NCBI RefSeq assembly: GCF_024298965.1
Contig: NZ_CP085193.1
Location: forward strand, 11,656,001-11,720,000
Source: Streptomyces rapamycinicus NRRL 5491
GTDB taxonomy: Bacteria > Actinomycetota > Actinomycetes > Streptomycetales > Streptomycetaceae
Direction of reading: 5' to 3'
Length of the DNA: 64,000 nt
This document shows positions 10,256 through 18,593 of the stretch, one piece after another (position 1 is the stretch's first letter; each line of letters opens with the position of its first letter). A program made the translations under genes and the position numbers. A model generated the notes under the pieces. The model was given only the letters and a program-made list of their open reading frames with translations, searched no databases and was not told the origin of the DNA.

Positions 10256-10281
10256 GGCCGCCCGGCCCGGCGCGGCTCCCG

Positions 10282-10312
10282 GGGTGTCCCGCGGTGACGG
10301 CGCGGGACACCC
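10282..10312. terminator. Bidirectional stem-loop terminator between convergent genes
   Basis: GGGTGTCCCGC (10282-10292) and its perfect complement GCGGGACACCC (10302-10312) are separated by a 9-base loop. It lies in the 69-bp gap between the oxidase operon (+) and the serine protease (-), so it can serve both. No U-tract follows, as is usual in Streptomyces. Confidence 0.75.
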
Positions 10313-10324
10313 GGTCGCGTGGGA

Positions 10325-11563
10325 TCAGCCGTTGTCGGCTGCCCCACCGGCGCCGTCCGCGCCCGCGCCGTCCCCGGCGGCCCCGGAGCCGTCAGCAGCG
10401 TCGCCGCCCGCCGCGCCAGCGTCGTCCGCCGCGCCGCCGCCTCCGGCCGCGCCGCCGTCCCCGATCTGCGCACCGACCGCCTCCAGCGCGGTCGTCACCG
10501 GCTGGAAGAAGGTCTCCCCGCCGGAGGTGCAGTCACCGCTGCCGCCGGAGGTCAGGCCGATGGCCTGGCCGTCCGCGCTGAACAGCGGGCCGCCGCTGTC
10601 GCCGGGCTCCGCGCAGACATCGGTCTGGATGAGCCCGCTGACCGTGCCCTCGGGGTAGTTGACCGTCGCGTCGAGACCGGTGACCGAGCCGTCGTTCAGC
10701 CCGGTGGTGCTGCCCATGCGCTGCACCTGCTGGCCCACCGTGGCCTCGCCCGCCGCGGTGATGTCCACGGTCTGGTCGCCGGTGTTCACCGTGCTGGGGG
10801 CCTCGGTGTTGGCGTCGTCGTAGGTGACCAGCGCGAAGTCCCCGTCACCCGGGAAGGTGGCGTCCTGCACGGTGCCGATCGCCGCGCCGTTCTGGGAGTC
10901 CGACCACTGCTCGGCGGCCACGCCGCAGTGACCGGCGGTGAGGAACGCCGGGGCGCCGCTGTCCGTGGTGACGTTGAAGCCGAGCGAGCAGCGCGCGCCG
11001 CCGCCGAAGATGGCGTCGCCGCCCGCGACGAAGGGCTTGAACTCGCCCGTGGACTTCTTCAGGGTGGCCATGCCGTCGCCCAGCGACTTCACGGTGGACT
11101 CGAGGGTGTCCCACTTCGCCCCGGTGACCGTGGAGTCCGCGGTGACCCGCAGCTCGTTGGTCTTGGGGTCCACCGACCAGGAGGTGCCCGGGATGGTCGC
11201 CTTGGTCTTGAGGGTCTTCGCGGCGGTCTGCAGCGCCTTGGTGCTGTTGTCGACCTTTCTGGCCACCGCCCCGGCGCTCTTGACCTGGACGTTCACATTG
11301 TTGTTGTCGCCGACGACATTGACGATGACCTGCTGCTTGTCCTTGTCGTAGTAGGCCCCGCCGAACGCCTCGCCCAGCTGCGACGCGAGCTCCGCGGCGA
11401 TGTCCGCCGCCGACGCGGCGTCCACCTTCTTGGGCTGGGCCGCCTCGGCCTTGTCGTCCTGTGAGGCGTTGGCGTTGGGCAGGATGATCGCGGCTGCCGC
11501 CACGGCGGCGGCCCCGGCCCCCGCGAACACGATCTTTCGCTTGGGTACCCGTTTGTGGCTCAA
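10325..11563 (-). CDS. Secreted serine protease, streptogrisin-like (S1E), TTG start
   Basis: 412-residue chymotrypsin-fold protease made as a pre-pro-protein. Signal peptide 1-33 (KRKIVFAGAGAAAVAAAA), pro-region about 35-185 of the alpha-lytic type, mature domain about 188-368 with the triad His212 (TAGHCG), Asp242 (GDFALVTY) and Ser323 (GDSGGP), and two probable disulfides (C192-C213, C317-C345). The C-terminal 40 residues are Gly/Ala/Asp repeats of low complexity. The start is taken as TTG 11563 because AGGAGG (11571-11576 on the opposite strand) lies 7 nt upstream; the ATG in between is out of frame and stops after two codons. Confidence 0.9.
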   Translation of the reverse strand: MSHKRVPKRKIVFAGAGAAAVAAAAIILPNANASQDDKAEAAQPKKVDAASAADIAAELASQLGEAFGGAYYDKDKQQVIVNVVGDNNNVNVQVKSAGAVARKVDNSTKALQTAAKTLKTKATIPGTSWSVDPKTNELRVTADSTVTGAKWDTLESTVKSLGDGMATLKKSTGEFKPFVAGGDAIFGGGARCSLGFNVTTDSGAPAFLTAGHCGVAAEQWSDSQNGAAIGTVQDATFPGDGDFALVTYDDANTEAPSTVNTGDQTVDITAAGEATVGQQVQRMGSTTGLNDGSVTGLDATVNYPEGTVSGLIQTDVCAEPGDSGGPLFSADGQAIGLTSGGSGDCTSGGETFFQPVTTALEAVGAQIGDGGAAGGGGAADDAGAAGGDAADGSGAAGDGAGADGAGGAADNG

Positions 11564-11673
11564 CTCATGACCTCCTGTTGGGGGGTTACGGGATCCGCTC
11601 ATCCGCGACGAGCACGACCCGGCAGTGGATACGGGCGGGGCACGAGTTGCGTTCAGAGTGATTTAGGAGATCT

Positions 11674-12699
11674 TTACGGGGCCGCCCCCAGCAGCCCGGT
11701 CCCCGGCGGCCCCTGCGCGCTGACCGGGGCGGCGATCAGCTCGCGCCACTCGGACGCCCGGTGGCAGGCGGCCGTGCGCCCCCTGCCCACCGGGGCGGGT
11801 ACGGGCCCGGTGCGGCAGGCGTCGGTGACGAACGGGCAGCGGTGGGCGAAGACACAGCCCTCCCGCGCCGTCCAGACGGGCGGTCCGGCCGACGGGCGCA
11901 GCGCCGCCGCGCCCGGCCCCTCCTCGGCGCGTACGCTCGGCGCGGAGGCGAGGAGCAGCGCGGTGTACGGATGCAGGGGCCGGCCGAACACCTCCCGTAC
12001 GGGGCCCTGTTCCACCGCCCGGCCGCGGTAGAGCACCGCCACCCGGTCGGCGATGCCCGCCAGCGAGCTGAGGTCGTGCGAGATGACCACGACGGCCATG
12101 CCGCGCTCGGTGCGCAGCCGGTCCAGCAGCCGCAGCACCCGGTTGCGGTTGGAGGCGTCCAGGGCGCTCACCGGCTCATCGGCGATCAGCAGCCGGGGCC
12201 GGGTGACGATCGCCCGCGCGAGCAGCACCCGCTGGCGCTGACCACCCGAGATCGATCCCGGCAGCCGATCGCCGAGCCGCGCCGCGTCCAGGCCCACCGT
12301 CTCCAGCGCCTCGGCCACGCGGGCGGCGATGTCCGTGTCGCCGAGGTCCCGCGCCACATCGAGCGGCTCGGCCACGGCCCGCCGGACCGTCAGCTCCGGG
12401 TCCAGTGCCCGCAGCGGATCCTGGAACGCGTAACTCAGCTGCCCCGAACGGCGGAACGCGCGCAGCCCCCGCCCCCGCAGCCCGGAGATCTCGCGCCCGT
12501 CGAAGACCACCCGCCCCGAGCGCGGAGGGACCAGCCCCACGGCCGTACGGGCCAGTGTGGTCTTGCCGGATCCGGTCTCCCCGATGACCCCGACGATCTC
12601 CCCCTCGCCCACGGACAGTTCCACGCCATCGAGCACCGGCCGGGCACCCCGCCGGCCGAAGGCCACGGTCAGCCCGGAGAGCTCCAGCAGCCCGCTCAT
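11674..12699 (-). CDS. Oligopeptide-type ABC transporter ATPase (DppF/OppF-like)
   Basis: 341 residues, second ATPase of the importer. Walker A GETGSGKTTL near residue 40, signature SISGGQRQR, Walker B LLIADEPVSALD, and the OppF-type C-terminal cysteine-rich region (GCVFAHRCPFVTDACR) that in this family can bind an Fe-S cluster. It overlaps the preceding ATPase gene by ATGA (12696-12699) and is the last gene of the five-gene operon; the serine protease gene follows downstream on the same strand. Confidence 0.92.
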   Translation of the reverse strand: MSGLLELSGLTVAFGRRGARPVLDGVELSVGEGEIVGVIGETGSGKTTLARTAVGLVPPRSGRVVFDGREISGLRGRGLRAFRRSGQLSYAFQDPLRALDPELTVRRAVAEPLDVARDLGDTDIAARVAEALETVGLDAARLGDRLPGSISGGQRQRVLLARAIVTRPRLLIADEPVSALDASNRNRVLRLLDRLRTERGMAVVVISHDLSSLAGIADRVAVLYRGRAVEQGPVREVFGRPLHPYTALLLASAPSVRAEEGPGAAALRPSAGPPVWTAREGCVFAHRCPFVTDACRTGPVPAPVGRGRTAACHRASEWRELIAAPVSAQGPPGTGLLGAAP

Positions 12700-13754
12700 A
12701 CCGCCACCCCCTGAGTGGAGCGCCCACCGGCCCGCGACAGATCGAGTTCCTCGCCGCGGACACACCGCACCCGCCGTCCGTCGGCGGTCTCCCGCAGCGG
12801 CACCGGACCGCTGAGGCATTCGGGCGCGGCGAACGCGCAGCGGTCCGCGAACCGGCAGCCCGGCAGCCGCGCGCCCACCTCGGGCGGCGCGCCGGGGATC
12901 ACCTCCAGCTCGCGCCGCTCCCAGTCGCCGACCGTGGCCACGCGCAACAGCGCCTCGGTGTACGGATGCAGGGGATCGTTCAGCACCCGCTCGGCCGGGC
13001 CGTCCTCGACCAACTCCCCGGCGTAGGCCACCAGAACGCGGTCGCACACCTCGGCGATCACCGCCAGGTCATGGCTGACCAGCAGCAGCGCCAGATCCTG
13101 CTCGGCGCGCATCCGGGCCAGCAGCTCCAGGACCTCGGCCTGGACCACCACATCCAGCGCGGTGGTCGCCTCGTCCGCCACCAGCAGATCCGGTGCGCAG
13201 GCGACCGCCACGGCGATCAGCACACGCTGCAGCATTCCGCCGGACAGCTCGTGCGGATGGCGCCGGGCCACCTCGGCCGGGTCGTGCAGCCCGACCGCGG
13301 CGAACAGCTCGACGGCCCGCGCATCGGCCCGCGCCCGGTCAAGGCCCAGCTTCACCCGCAGCACTTCGGTCAATTGACGCCCCACGGTCAGCGAGGGGTT
13401 GAGATACGAGGCGGGGTCCTGGAACACTGCGCCTACCCGGGTGCCCCGTACGCGGTCCCACTCCCGGCGGGACAGCCCGGTCAGCGTCTCACCGGCCAGC
13501 GTGATCTCGCCCTCGGACACCGCACAGCCCGCGGGCAGCAGCCCGAGCACCGACCGGCAGATGAGGGTCTTGCCGCTGCCGGACTCGCCGACCAGGCCGA
13601 CGGCCTCACCGCGGCCCACGGTGAACGACACATCGCGTACGGCCGTCAGTCGCCCGGACAAGACGGTGACGCCGAGCCCCTGGACCGACAGCGCGGCCGA
13701 CGGGTCAGTGGGCGCGCCGGGTGTGGCGGGGTCAGACGACGGGGAGTGCGGCAT
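12696..13754 (-). CDS. Oligopeptide-type ABC transporter ATPase (DppD/OppD-like)
   Basis: 352 residues from ATG 13754 (MPHSPSSD). Walker A GESGSGKTLI, signature ELSGGMLQR, Walker B LLVADEATTALD, followed by the OppD/DppD C-terminal domain with the Cys-containing GCRFADRCAFAAPEC motif. The start lies 22 bp inside the permease gene, so translation is coupled. The two different ATPases with the ordered SBP-permease-permease arrangement define a peptide/nickel (PepT) class importer. Confidence 0.92.
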   Translation of the reverse strand: MPHSPSSDPATPGAPTDPSAALSVQGLGVTVLSGRLTAVRDVSFTVGRGEAVGLVGESGSGKTLICRSVLGLLPAGCAVSEGEITLAGETLTGLSRREWDRVRGTRVGAVFQDPASYLNPSLTVGRQLTEVLRVKLGLDRARADARAVELFAAVGLHDPAEVARRHPHELSGGMLQRVLIAVAVACAPDLLVADEATTALDVVVQAEVLELLARMRAEQDLALLLVSHDLAVIAEVCDRVLVAYAGELVEDGPAERVLNDPLHPYTEALLRVATVGDWERRELEVIPGAPPEVGARLPGCRFADRCAFAAPECLSGPVPLRETADGRRVRCVRGEELDLSRAGGRSTQGVAV

Positions 13755-14655
13755 CGGCCCGCTCCTTGGTGGTGTCGGGGGATTCGGCGGCCGCGGCGGG
13801 GGAGCCGGTGGCCGGGTCAGGAGCGCCGCCGGGCAGCAACTCGTCCGCCCCGGCGTCACGTACGGCGTCGGCGAGCAGATTGAGCGCACCGGCGGTGATG
13901 ACGATCAGCGCGGCCGGGAACACCGGCGCCCAGATCTGCTGGGTGAGGAAGCCCAGATCGGTGGCGAGCATGCCGCCCCAGGTGGCGGCGGGCGGCTGCA
14001 CACCGACCCCGAGGAAGGTCAGCGAGGAGACCACCAGCAGACAGGTGGCCAGCGCGTGGGCGGCCGTGACGATGACCGTCGGCAGGACCTTGCTCCAGAT
14101 ATGGGTGCGCAGCACCCGCCCCACCGAGGCGCCGAACAGCTCGGCCGACTCCACGTACTGGGCGTGCCGCAGGCTCAGGGCGGCGGCGCGGGTCATCCGG
14201 AAGAACAGCGGGGCGTAGAGCACCCCGAGCGCCAGCATGGCCTGGTGCATCCCGTTGCCCAGCGCGCCCACCACCGCGATGGCGAACACGGTGAACGGCA
14301 GCGTCATCAGCGCGTCGACGGCGCGCTGCGCGAGCCACTCGCCCACCCGCCCCATCCACAGCGAGGCCAGCCCGGTCGGCACCCCGACCGCCATCGCGGC
14401 GGCCACCGCCTCCACGGCGCCCGCCACCGAGCGGCCACTGCCCTCCAGCAGCCGGCTGAGCACATCGCGGCCCAGGTAGTCGGTGCCCAGAAGATGGCCG
14501 GGGCCGGGCCCGCGCAGCATGTTCCGGGGGTTCTGGGCCAGCGGGTCATGGGGCGCGAGCCAGCCGCCGAACACCGCCAGCAGCGCGATGGCCAGCAGCA
14601 CCAGCAGCGCCACCTTGGCGGAGGCCGGCCGCCAGGCCCGTCGCAACGTCCTCAT
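13732..14655 (-). CDS. ABC transporter permease (DppC/OppC-like)
   Basis: 307 residues. N-terminal TM helix (KVALLVLLAIALLAVFGGWLAPHDP) followed by the NPRNMLRGPGPGHLLGTDYLGRD signature of DppC proteins, then five more helices and the EAA loop (ESAELFGASVGRVLRTHI). The C-terminal 45 residues are hydrophilic and Ala/Pro-rich and overlap the start of the next gene. The ATG at 14655 overlaps the stop of the preceding permease. Confidence 0.92.
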   Translation of the reverse strand: MRTLRRAWRPASAKVALLVLLAIALLAVFGGWLAPHDPLAQNPRNMLRGPGPGHLLGTDYLGRDVLSRLLEGSGRSVAGAVEAVAAAMAVGVPTGLASLWMGRVGEWLAQRAVDALMTLPFTVFAIAVVGALGNGMHQAMLALGVLYAPLFFRMTRAAALSLRHAQYVESAELFGASVGRVLRTHIWSKVLPTVIVTAAHALATCLLVVSSLTFLGVGVQPPAATWGGMLATDLGFLTQQIWAPVFPAALIVITAGALNLLADAVRDAGADELLPGGAPDPATGSPAAAAESPDTTKERADAALPVV

Positions 14656-15671
14656 CGCCGCGTCACCCCCCGGCGCCGGGCGGCCGGATTCAGCGCGAGC
14701 AGCGCCGCGTTGACGGCCACATTGACCACCAGCACCACCGCGATGGTCACCAGCAGCGTCCCCTGGATCACCGGGATGTCGTGCTGCTCCGCCGACTGCA
14801 GGGTGAGCTGGGCCAGCCCGGGCAGCGCGAAGATCTGCTGGGTGACCACCGCGCCGCCGAGCAGCATCGGCACGCTCATCCCGAGCGCCGTCAGCGCGGG
14901 GCCCGCGGCGTTGCGCAGGGCGTGGCCGAACACCACCCGCCGGGCGGGCAGTCCGCGCATCACCGCGCCCGTCACATAGTTCTCCCGCAACGTTCCCACC
15001 AGCGAGGTGCGCAGCTGACGGGCGATGGCGGCCGCGGCCTCCAGGCTCAGCGCGAACGCGGGCATCACGGTGTACCGCAGCCACTGCGCGGGGTCCATGT
15101 CCAGCGGCACATAACCACCGGACGGCAGCCACCCCAGCTTCAGCGAGAACACCGTGACCAGCACGATGGCCACGACGAAACCCGGCAGCGTGCCGAGCAG
15201 CGCGCACAGCGCGGTCACGGCGCGGTCCAGCCGTCCGCCCGCCCTGAGCGCGGCGGCGACACCGGCGGCCCCGCCCAGCACCACCGCGATCAGCAGCGCG
15301 AGCCCGGCGATGGACAGATCCACCGGAATGGCCTGCCGGATGCTCGTCGCCACCGGGACCGTGGTGAACCACGAGCGGCCCAGGTCGCCGGTGAAGGCAT
15401 GCCCGAGCCAGGACAGGTACTGCTCCCACAGCGGCCGGTCGAGGCCGAACTGATGGTTCATCCGGGCGATGTCGGCGGGCGTCGCCGTCTCGCCGAGCAC
15501 GGCCGCCGCCGGATTGGCCCCGGAGAGCGCGCCGAGACCGAAGGTCAGCGCGGACGACAGCAGGAACACCGTGCCCGCCGTGGCGAGGACCCGGCCGAGC
15601 GAGCGCGGCAGACGGGCCGGGCGTACGGCCTTACCTCGCGTACGCGTGAGGCGTGCGGCGAGCGTGGTCAT
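14652..15671 (-). CDS. ABC transporter permease (DppB/OppB-like)
   Basis: 339 residues with six predicted TM helices. MNHQFGLDRPLWEQYLSW is the classic periplasmic DppB loop motif, and ENYVTGAVMRGLPARRVVFGH is the cytoplasmic EAA loop contacting the ATPase. The C-terminus (LNPAARRRGVTRR) is basic. Start ATG 15671 overlaps the stop of the binding-protein gene by four bases. Second gene of the operon. Confidence 0.92.
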   Translation of the reverse strand: MTTLAARLTRTRGKAVRPARLPRSLGRVLATAGTVFLLSSALTFGLGALSGANPAAAVLGETATPADIARMNHQFGLDRPLWEQYLSWLGHAFTGDLGRSWFTTVPVATSIRQAIPVDLSIAGLALLIAVVLGGAAGVAAALRAGGRLDRAVTALCALLGTLPGFVVAIVLVTVFSLKLGWLPSGGYVPLDMDPAQWLRYTVMPAFALSLEAAAAIARQLRTSLVGTLRENYVTGAVMRGLPARRVVFGHALRNAAGPALTALGMSVPMLLGGAVVTQQIFALPGLAQLTLQSAEQHDIPVIQGTLLVTIAVVLVVNVAVNAALLALNPAARRRGVTRR

Positions 15672-17257
15672 CCGGCCGTCACCCCCTCGAACCGCTGTAC
15701 CACCGGGAGCGAGGGGATGGCGGAGACGGAGGACGTACGGGCGAGGGCGCGCGGCACCGTGTAGAGGAATACGTTCGGCATCGTGCGCACCGCCACCGCG
15801 GTGGCCGCCCGCAGCACCTCCGGATAGCGCGGCGACTCCAGCGGGGTGCGGCGCACCGCGGCCACGGCCGCGTCCAGTTCGGGCGTGGTACGGCGTGCGG
15901 GGTTCATCAGCCCCTCCGCGCCGAAGAGCACCTGCATGGCCTGCACCGGTGACTCCCGCCCGGCGAACTGGTCGATGTACAGGGCGCGCGAGTGCTGGAC
16001 GTACACCACCTGGGACGCCCGCGCCTCGGGGATGACCTCGATCCGGGCCCGGAACCCGACCCGGTTCAGCTGCGCCTGCAGTTGCTCGGGCGCGCCCTGC
16101 GGCTGGGCGGTGGTGATGGTCACCTCGACACCGCCGTGATACCCGGCCTCCCGGAGCAGTGCGCGCGCCCGCCCCGGATCGTGCCGGTACACCGCGCCGA
16201 GCGACGGGTCGAAGCCCGTATAGCCGGGCGGGAAGGGCTGGTGGTCCACCTCGCCATGGCCGAACTGCTCGCTGTCCAGGAGGGCCTGGCGGTCCACGGC
16301 GTACTTCAGGGCCTTGAGGACGGCGGGGTCGTCGAAGGGCTTCATGGAGGTGTTCACGTCCAGGACGCGCACCACCATCGACGGGATGAGCTGCACCGTG
16401 AATCCGGCCTCACGCGCCGCCTCGACCTGGCTGAACGGGATCTGGGCCACATTGAGCCGCCCGGACTGGAGCGCGGCGAGCGCCGTGGTCTCATCGGGCT
16501 TGGGAAACGCCTCGAAGCGCTCGACGGCGATGTGCCCGGCGTTCCAGTAGCCGGGGTCGCGGCGCAGGCTCGCCATGGAGTTCTGGGTGTACGACACCAG
16601 CCGGAACGGGCCGTGGCCGACCGGCCTGGTGGCCAGCCGCGCCTCGTCCTTCCCGAACGCGGCGGGGCTGACCACCATGCCGGTCTTCCCGGCCAGCAGC
16701 GCGGGCAACTGGTAGTCGGCCTCGGTGAGTTCGAGGACCACGGTGTGCGGGTCGGTGGCCCGTACCGCGTCGATGCTGGTCAGCTGGGAGGCAATCAGGG
16801 ACTTGGGGTGGTTCTTGCCGCGTTCGAGGCTCTTCCTGACGGCCTCGGCGTTCACCGGTGTGCCGTCGGAGAACCGCAGTCCCCGGCGGAGGGTGAAGGT
16901 GAGCCGCCGGCCGTCGTGGGAGTAGCGCCAGGAGGAGGCGAGGGCGGGCTTGGCGCCGCCCTTGGCATCGAGTCGGGTCAGCCCGGAGTAGACGAGCGAC
17001 AGCAGATGGACATCCCAGCCCTTGGAGGAGAACACCGGGTCCCAGGTGGAGGGCAGGTCCCAGCCCCAGCGCAGGGTCTCGCCCCCGCCGCCCGCGCCGG
17101 TGGTCGCCACCCCGCCGCAGGCGGCCAGCAGCAGGGAGCCACCCGCCCCCAGGGCCAGCCCGAGCACGGAGCGCCGGTCCGGCGCGGGGGCCGGAGCGGG
17201 GCCCGGTGGCGGATCGGGCGGACGGCGGACGGGAGGTGGCGGGGCGGCGGGAGTCAT
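15668..17257 (-). CDS. Extracellular solute-binding lipoprotein, family 5 (SBP_bac_5)
   Basis: 529-residue substrate-capture lipoprotein. A Pro-rich N-terminus leads to DRRSVLGLALGAGGSLLLAACGG: twin Arg plus a lipobox (LAAC), so probable Tat export and lipid anchoring. The family-5 core includes FSSKGWDVHLLSLVYSGLTRL, the DGTPVNAEAVRKSLER segment and VGHGPFRLVSYTQN. First structural gene of the operon. About 240 nt of leader RNA separate it from a small upstream ORF resembling sulfur-operon leader peptides, which is my reason to suspect a sulfur-containing substrate (for example a thiol peptide); the protein sequence alone does not show this. Confidence 0.9.
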   Translation of the reverse strand: MTPAAPPPPVRRPPDPPPGPAPAPAPDRRSVLGLALGAGGSLLLAACGGVATTGAGGGGETLRWGWDLPSTWDPVFSSKGWDVHLLSLVYSGLTRLDAKGGAKPALASSWRYSHDGRRLTFTLRRGLRFSDGTPVNAEAVRKSLERGKNHPKSLIASQLTSIDAVRATDPHTVVLELTEADYQLPALLAGKTGMVVSPAAFGKDEARLATRPVGHGPFRLVSYTQNSMASLRRDPGYWNAGHIAVERFEAFPKPDETTALAALQSGRLNVAQIPFSQVEAAREAGFTVQLIPSMVVRVLDVNTSMKPFDDPAVLKALKYAVDRQALLDSEQFGHGEVDHQPFPPGYTGFDPSLGAVYRHDPGRARALLREAGYHGGVEVTITTAQPQGAPEQLQAQLNRVGFRARIEVIPEARASQVVYVQHSRALYIDQFAGRESPVQAMQVLFGAEGLMNPARRTTPELDAAVAAVRRTPLESPRYPEVLRAATAVAVRTMPNVFLYTVPRALARTSSVSAIPSLPVVQRFEGVTAG

Positions 17258-17494
17258 GGCTGGACGTCGCCTTTCGTGGTGTCAACCGCCCCCGGACGGC
17301 GCGGATTCACAGCCGTACGCGGCCGCACACGTCAGCGAGGGCACGCGGACGGGCAGCGGTCGGGAAGGCCGGCAGCGGTGGGCCCGGGGAGGAAACGGGG
17401 AAAACGAGGGGGACGAGCGACACAAGGCGCTCGGGACGCGGCGGACCGCGGTGGACCGTCGCGGATCGCGGATCGCGGAACCGAAAAGGGGCGA
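17258..17494 (-). promoter_or_regulatory. C-rich leader region between leader peptide and ABC operon
   Basis: Untranslated stretch downstream of the small leader ORF. On the transcribed (minus) strand it is pyrimidine-rich and poor in G around 17370-17420 (CTCGTTTTCCCCGTTTCC), which is what a Rho-utilisation site looks like, and no convincing intrinsic terminator was found. This would suit Rho-dependent attenuation that is relieved or imposed by ribosome stalling on the leader ORF. A TTGACA at 17284-17279 near the SBP start could be a second internal promoter. Inference only. Confidence 0.4.
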
Positions 17495-17569
17495 TCAGCG
17501 ACAGATGGCGCTGGCGGTGCGCCGGAAGTCCACGTATCGGCACACCACACCGGGGTGCGTCGTCAGCAT
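17495..17569 (-). CDS. Putative cysteine-linked leader peptide (24 aa)
   Basis: ATG 17569 to TGA 17497-17495, 24 codons. The C-terminal half reads RYVDFRRTASAICR, closely matching the R-[HY]-V-D-[LF]-x-R-x-x-S-A-x-C-R pattern I recall from actinobacterial 'putative leader peptides' found upstream of sulfate, sulfonate and cysteine genes. It has Cys at positions 10 and 23. A promoter (TTGACT, 18-nt spacer, CACCAT) ends 6 nt before the ATG, so the mRNA is probably leaderless and the peptide is its first product. The ORF is followed by about 240 nt of leader and then the SBP gene in the same direction. Role: sensing charged tRNA-Cys or sulfur status to control the ABC operon. Confidence 0.68.
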   Translation of the reverse strand: MLTTHPGVVCRYVDFRRTASAICR

Positions 17570-17575
17570 GTGTCC

Positions 17576-17605
17576 ATGGTGAGGGGCGAGGACCGGCGAA
17601 GTCAA
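17576..17605 (-). promoter_or_regulatory. Promoter for leader peptide/ABC operon
   Basis: On the minus strand TTGACT (17605-17600), 18-nt spacer, CACCAT (17581-17576), with the leader ATG beginning at 17569. The -10 to ATG distance implies a leaderless transcript. Directly upstream is a hairpin dyad GACACC-TTTC-GGTGTC (17608-17623). Confidence 0.5.
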
Positions 17606-17623
17606 TGGACACCTTTCGGTGTC
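17604..17623. promoter_or_regulatory. Hairpin/dyad containing AATGGACACCT motif
   Basis: GACACC (17608-17613) and GGTGTC (17618-17623) form a perfect 6-bp dyad with a TTTC centre. The 11-mer AATGGACACCT (17604-17614) recurs with one mismatch (AAAGGACACCT) at 19048-19058 in the rrf2/cupin intergenic region. It could be an Rrf2 operator overlapping the -35 of the leader promoter, or a small terminator for the dsbA-like gene whose stop is 17 bp away. Confidence 0.45.
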
Positions 17624-17639
17624 TCATTCGCCAAGACGG

Positions 17640-18593
17640 CTACGACCTGGGGCTTTTCGACTCCGCGGCGGCGATGAGCGCCGGATGGGTGGCCGCCTCG
17701 TCCGGGTGCAGCCACAGTGGCCCGCCCGCCGTGTCGACCCGTACGGCCGCGGGCGGGGGAGTGGTTCCGCCCGTCAGGAGGGACAGATCGGGCCCGGTCA
17801 GGCTTCGGTACCTCGCCAGGGCCTCCCCGGGGCCGATCGGCGCCGTCTCCCAGGGCCGGCGGGGAGCCACCGTGCGCAGCGCCGCGAGGTACTCGGGCAG
17901 GCTCCGCCACCCCGGTGCGGCCACGCGCCCGCCGGGGCCGGAGAACACCAGCGTGGGCAGCGCGTAGCGCACCCCGTCGCCGGTTTCCTTCACGCCCGTG
18001 CCATGCGGCCCCGGTGCGTGGAAGGCATGCGCCTCCGGGATGGGGGCACGGGCCTCGGCGTGGTCCCGCCGGACGGCCGCCACCACCTCCGGGTCGCCCA
18101 GCTCCGCGCCCAGCCGCCCCACATCGACACCGTCGAGGCCGGTCACGGCGGACCGCACCCGTTCCGCCGTATCGGCCGGAGTGCCCAGCACGAACGTGGT
18201 CTCGCGCAGCCGCCGCAGCACCCGCTCCGCGGCCGTCGGGCCCTGCCGCTCGGCCGCCTTCGCGGCGAGCGAGGCGGGCCGGCTGGTGGCCGCCACCCAG
18301 CCCAGCCGGTGGGCGTACGGCGCCCGGGTATGGCGGGCGATATCGGTGATGTAGCGGCCGTACCAGGCGGTCTCGGCGGCCGGATCCGGTGCCGGATCGT
18401 CGTCCTCGTCGAAGAGGATGCCGAACACCCGGCGCCAGCGGGCCCGCCCCGCGGTGAGCGCCCGCAGCAGGCGGAACGCGGGCTCGGAGCCCCACGCCCA
18501 CGGGCAGGCCGGATCGGTGTACTCCACGACCTCGACGGCCCCGTCGCCGTCCGCCCCGGGGTGCCGGAGGCGGTCGGGGCGTACGGACGTCAT
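17640..18593 (-). CDS. DsbA-family thioredoxin-fold oxidoreductase (FrnE-like)
   Basis: 317 residues from ATG 18593. The N-terminal strand leads into EYTDPACPWAWGSEPAFRLL: the DPxCPWxW active-site motif of cytosolic DsbA/FrnE-like proteins, with only one active-site Cys (CPWA, no CxxC). A helical insertion follows (about 90-210). The Pro-containing YALPTLVFSGPGG is equivalent to the cis-Pro loop. No signal peptide, so cytosolic. A single active-site Cys suggests glutathione- or mycothiol-transferase/isomerase-type chemistry rather than disulfide formation. Translationally coupled (ATGA, 18590-18593) to the upstream rrf2 gene. Confidence 0.8.
   Translation of the reverse strand: MTSVRPDRLRHPGADGDGAVEVVEYTDPACPWAWGSEPAFRLLRALTAGRARWRRVFGILFDEDDDPAPDPAAETAWYGRYITDIARHTRAPYAHRLGWVAATSRPASLAAKAAERQGPTAAERVLRRLRETTFVLGTPADTAERVRSAVTGLDGVDVGRLGAELGDPEVVAAVRRDHAEARAPIPEAHAFHAPGPHGTGVKETGDGVRYALPTLVFSGPGGRVAAPGWRSLPEYLAALRTVAPRRPWETAPIGPGEALARYRSLTGPDLSLLTGGTTPPPAAVRVDTAGGPLWLHPDEAATHPALIAAAESKSPRS

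Noticed and set aside
12966..13883. Plus-strand frames across the ABC ATPase genes
   Set aside because: Opposite strand of genes with intact Walker motifs and ATGA overlaps.
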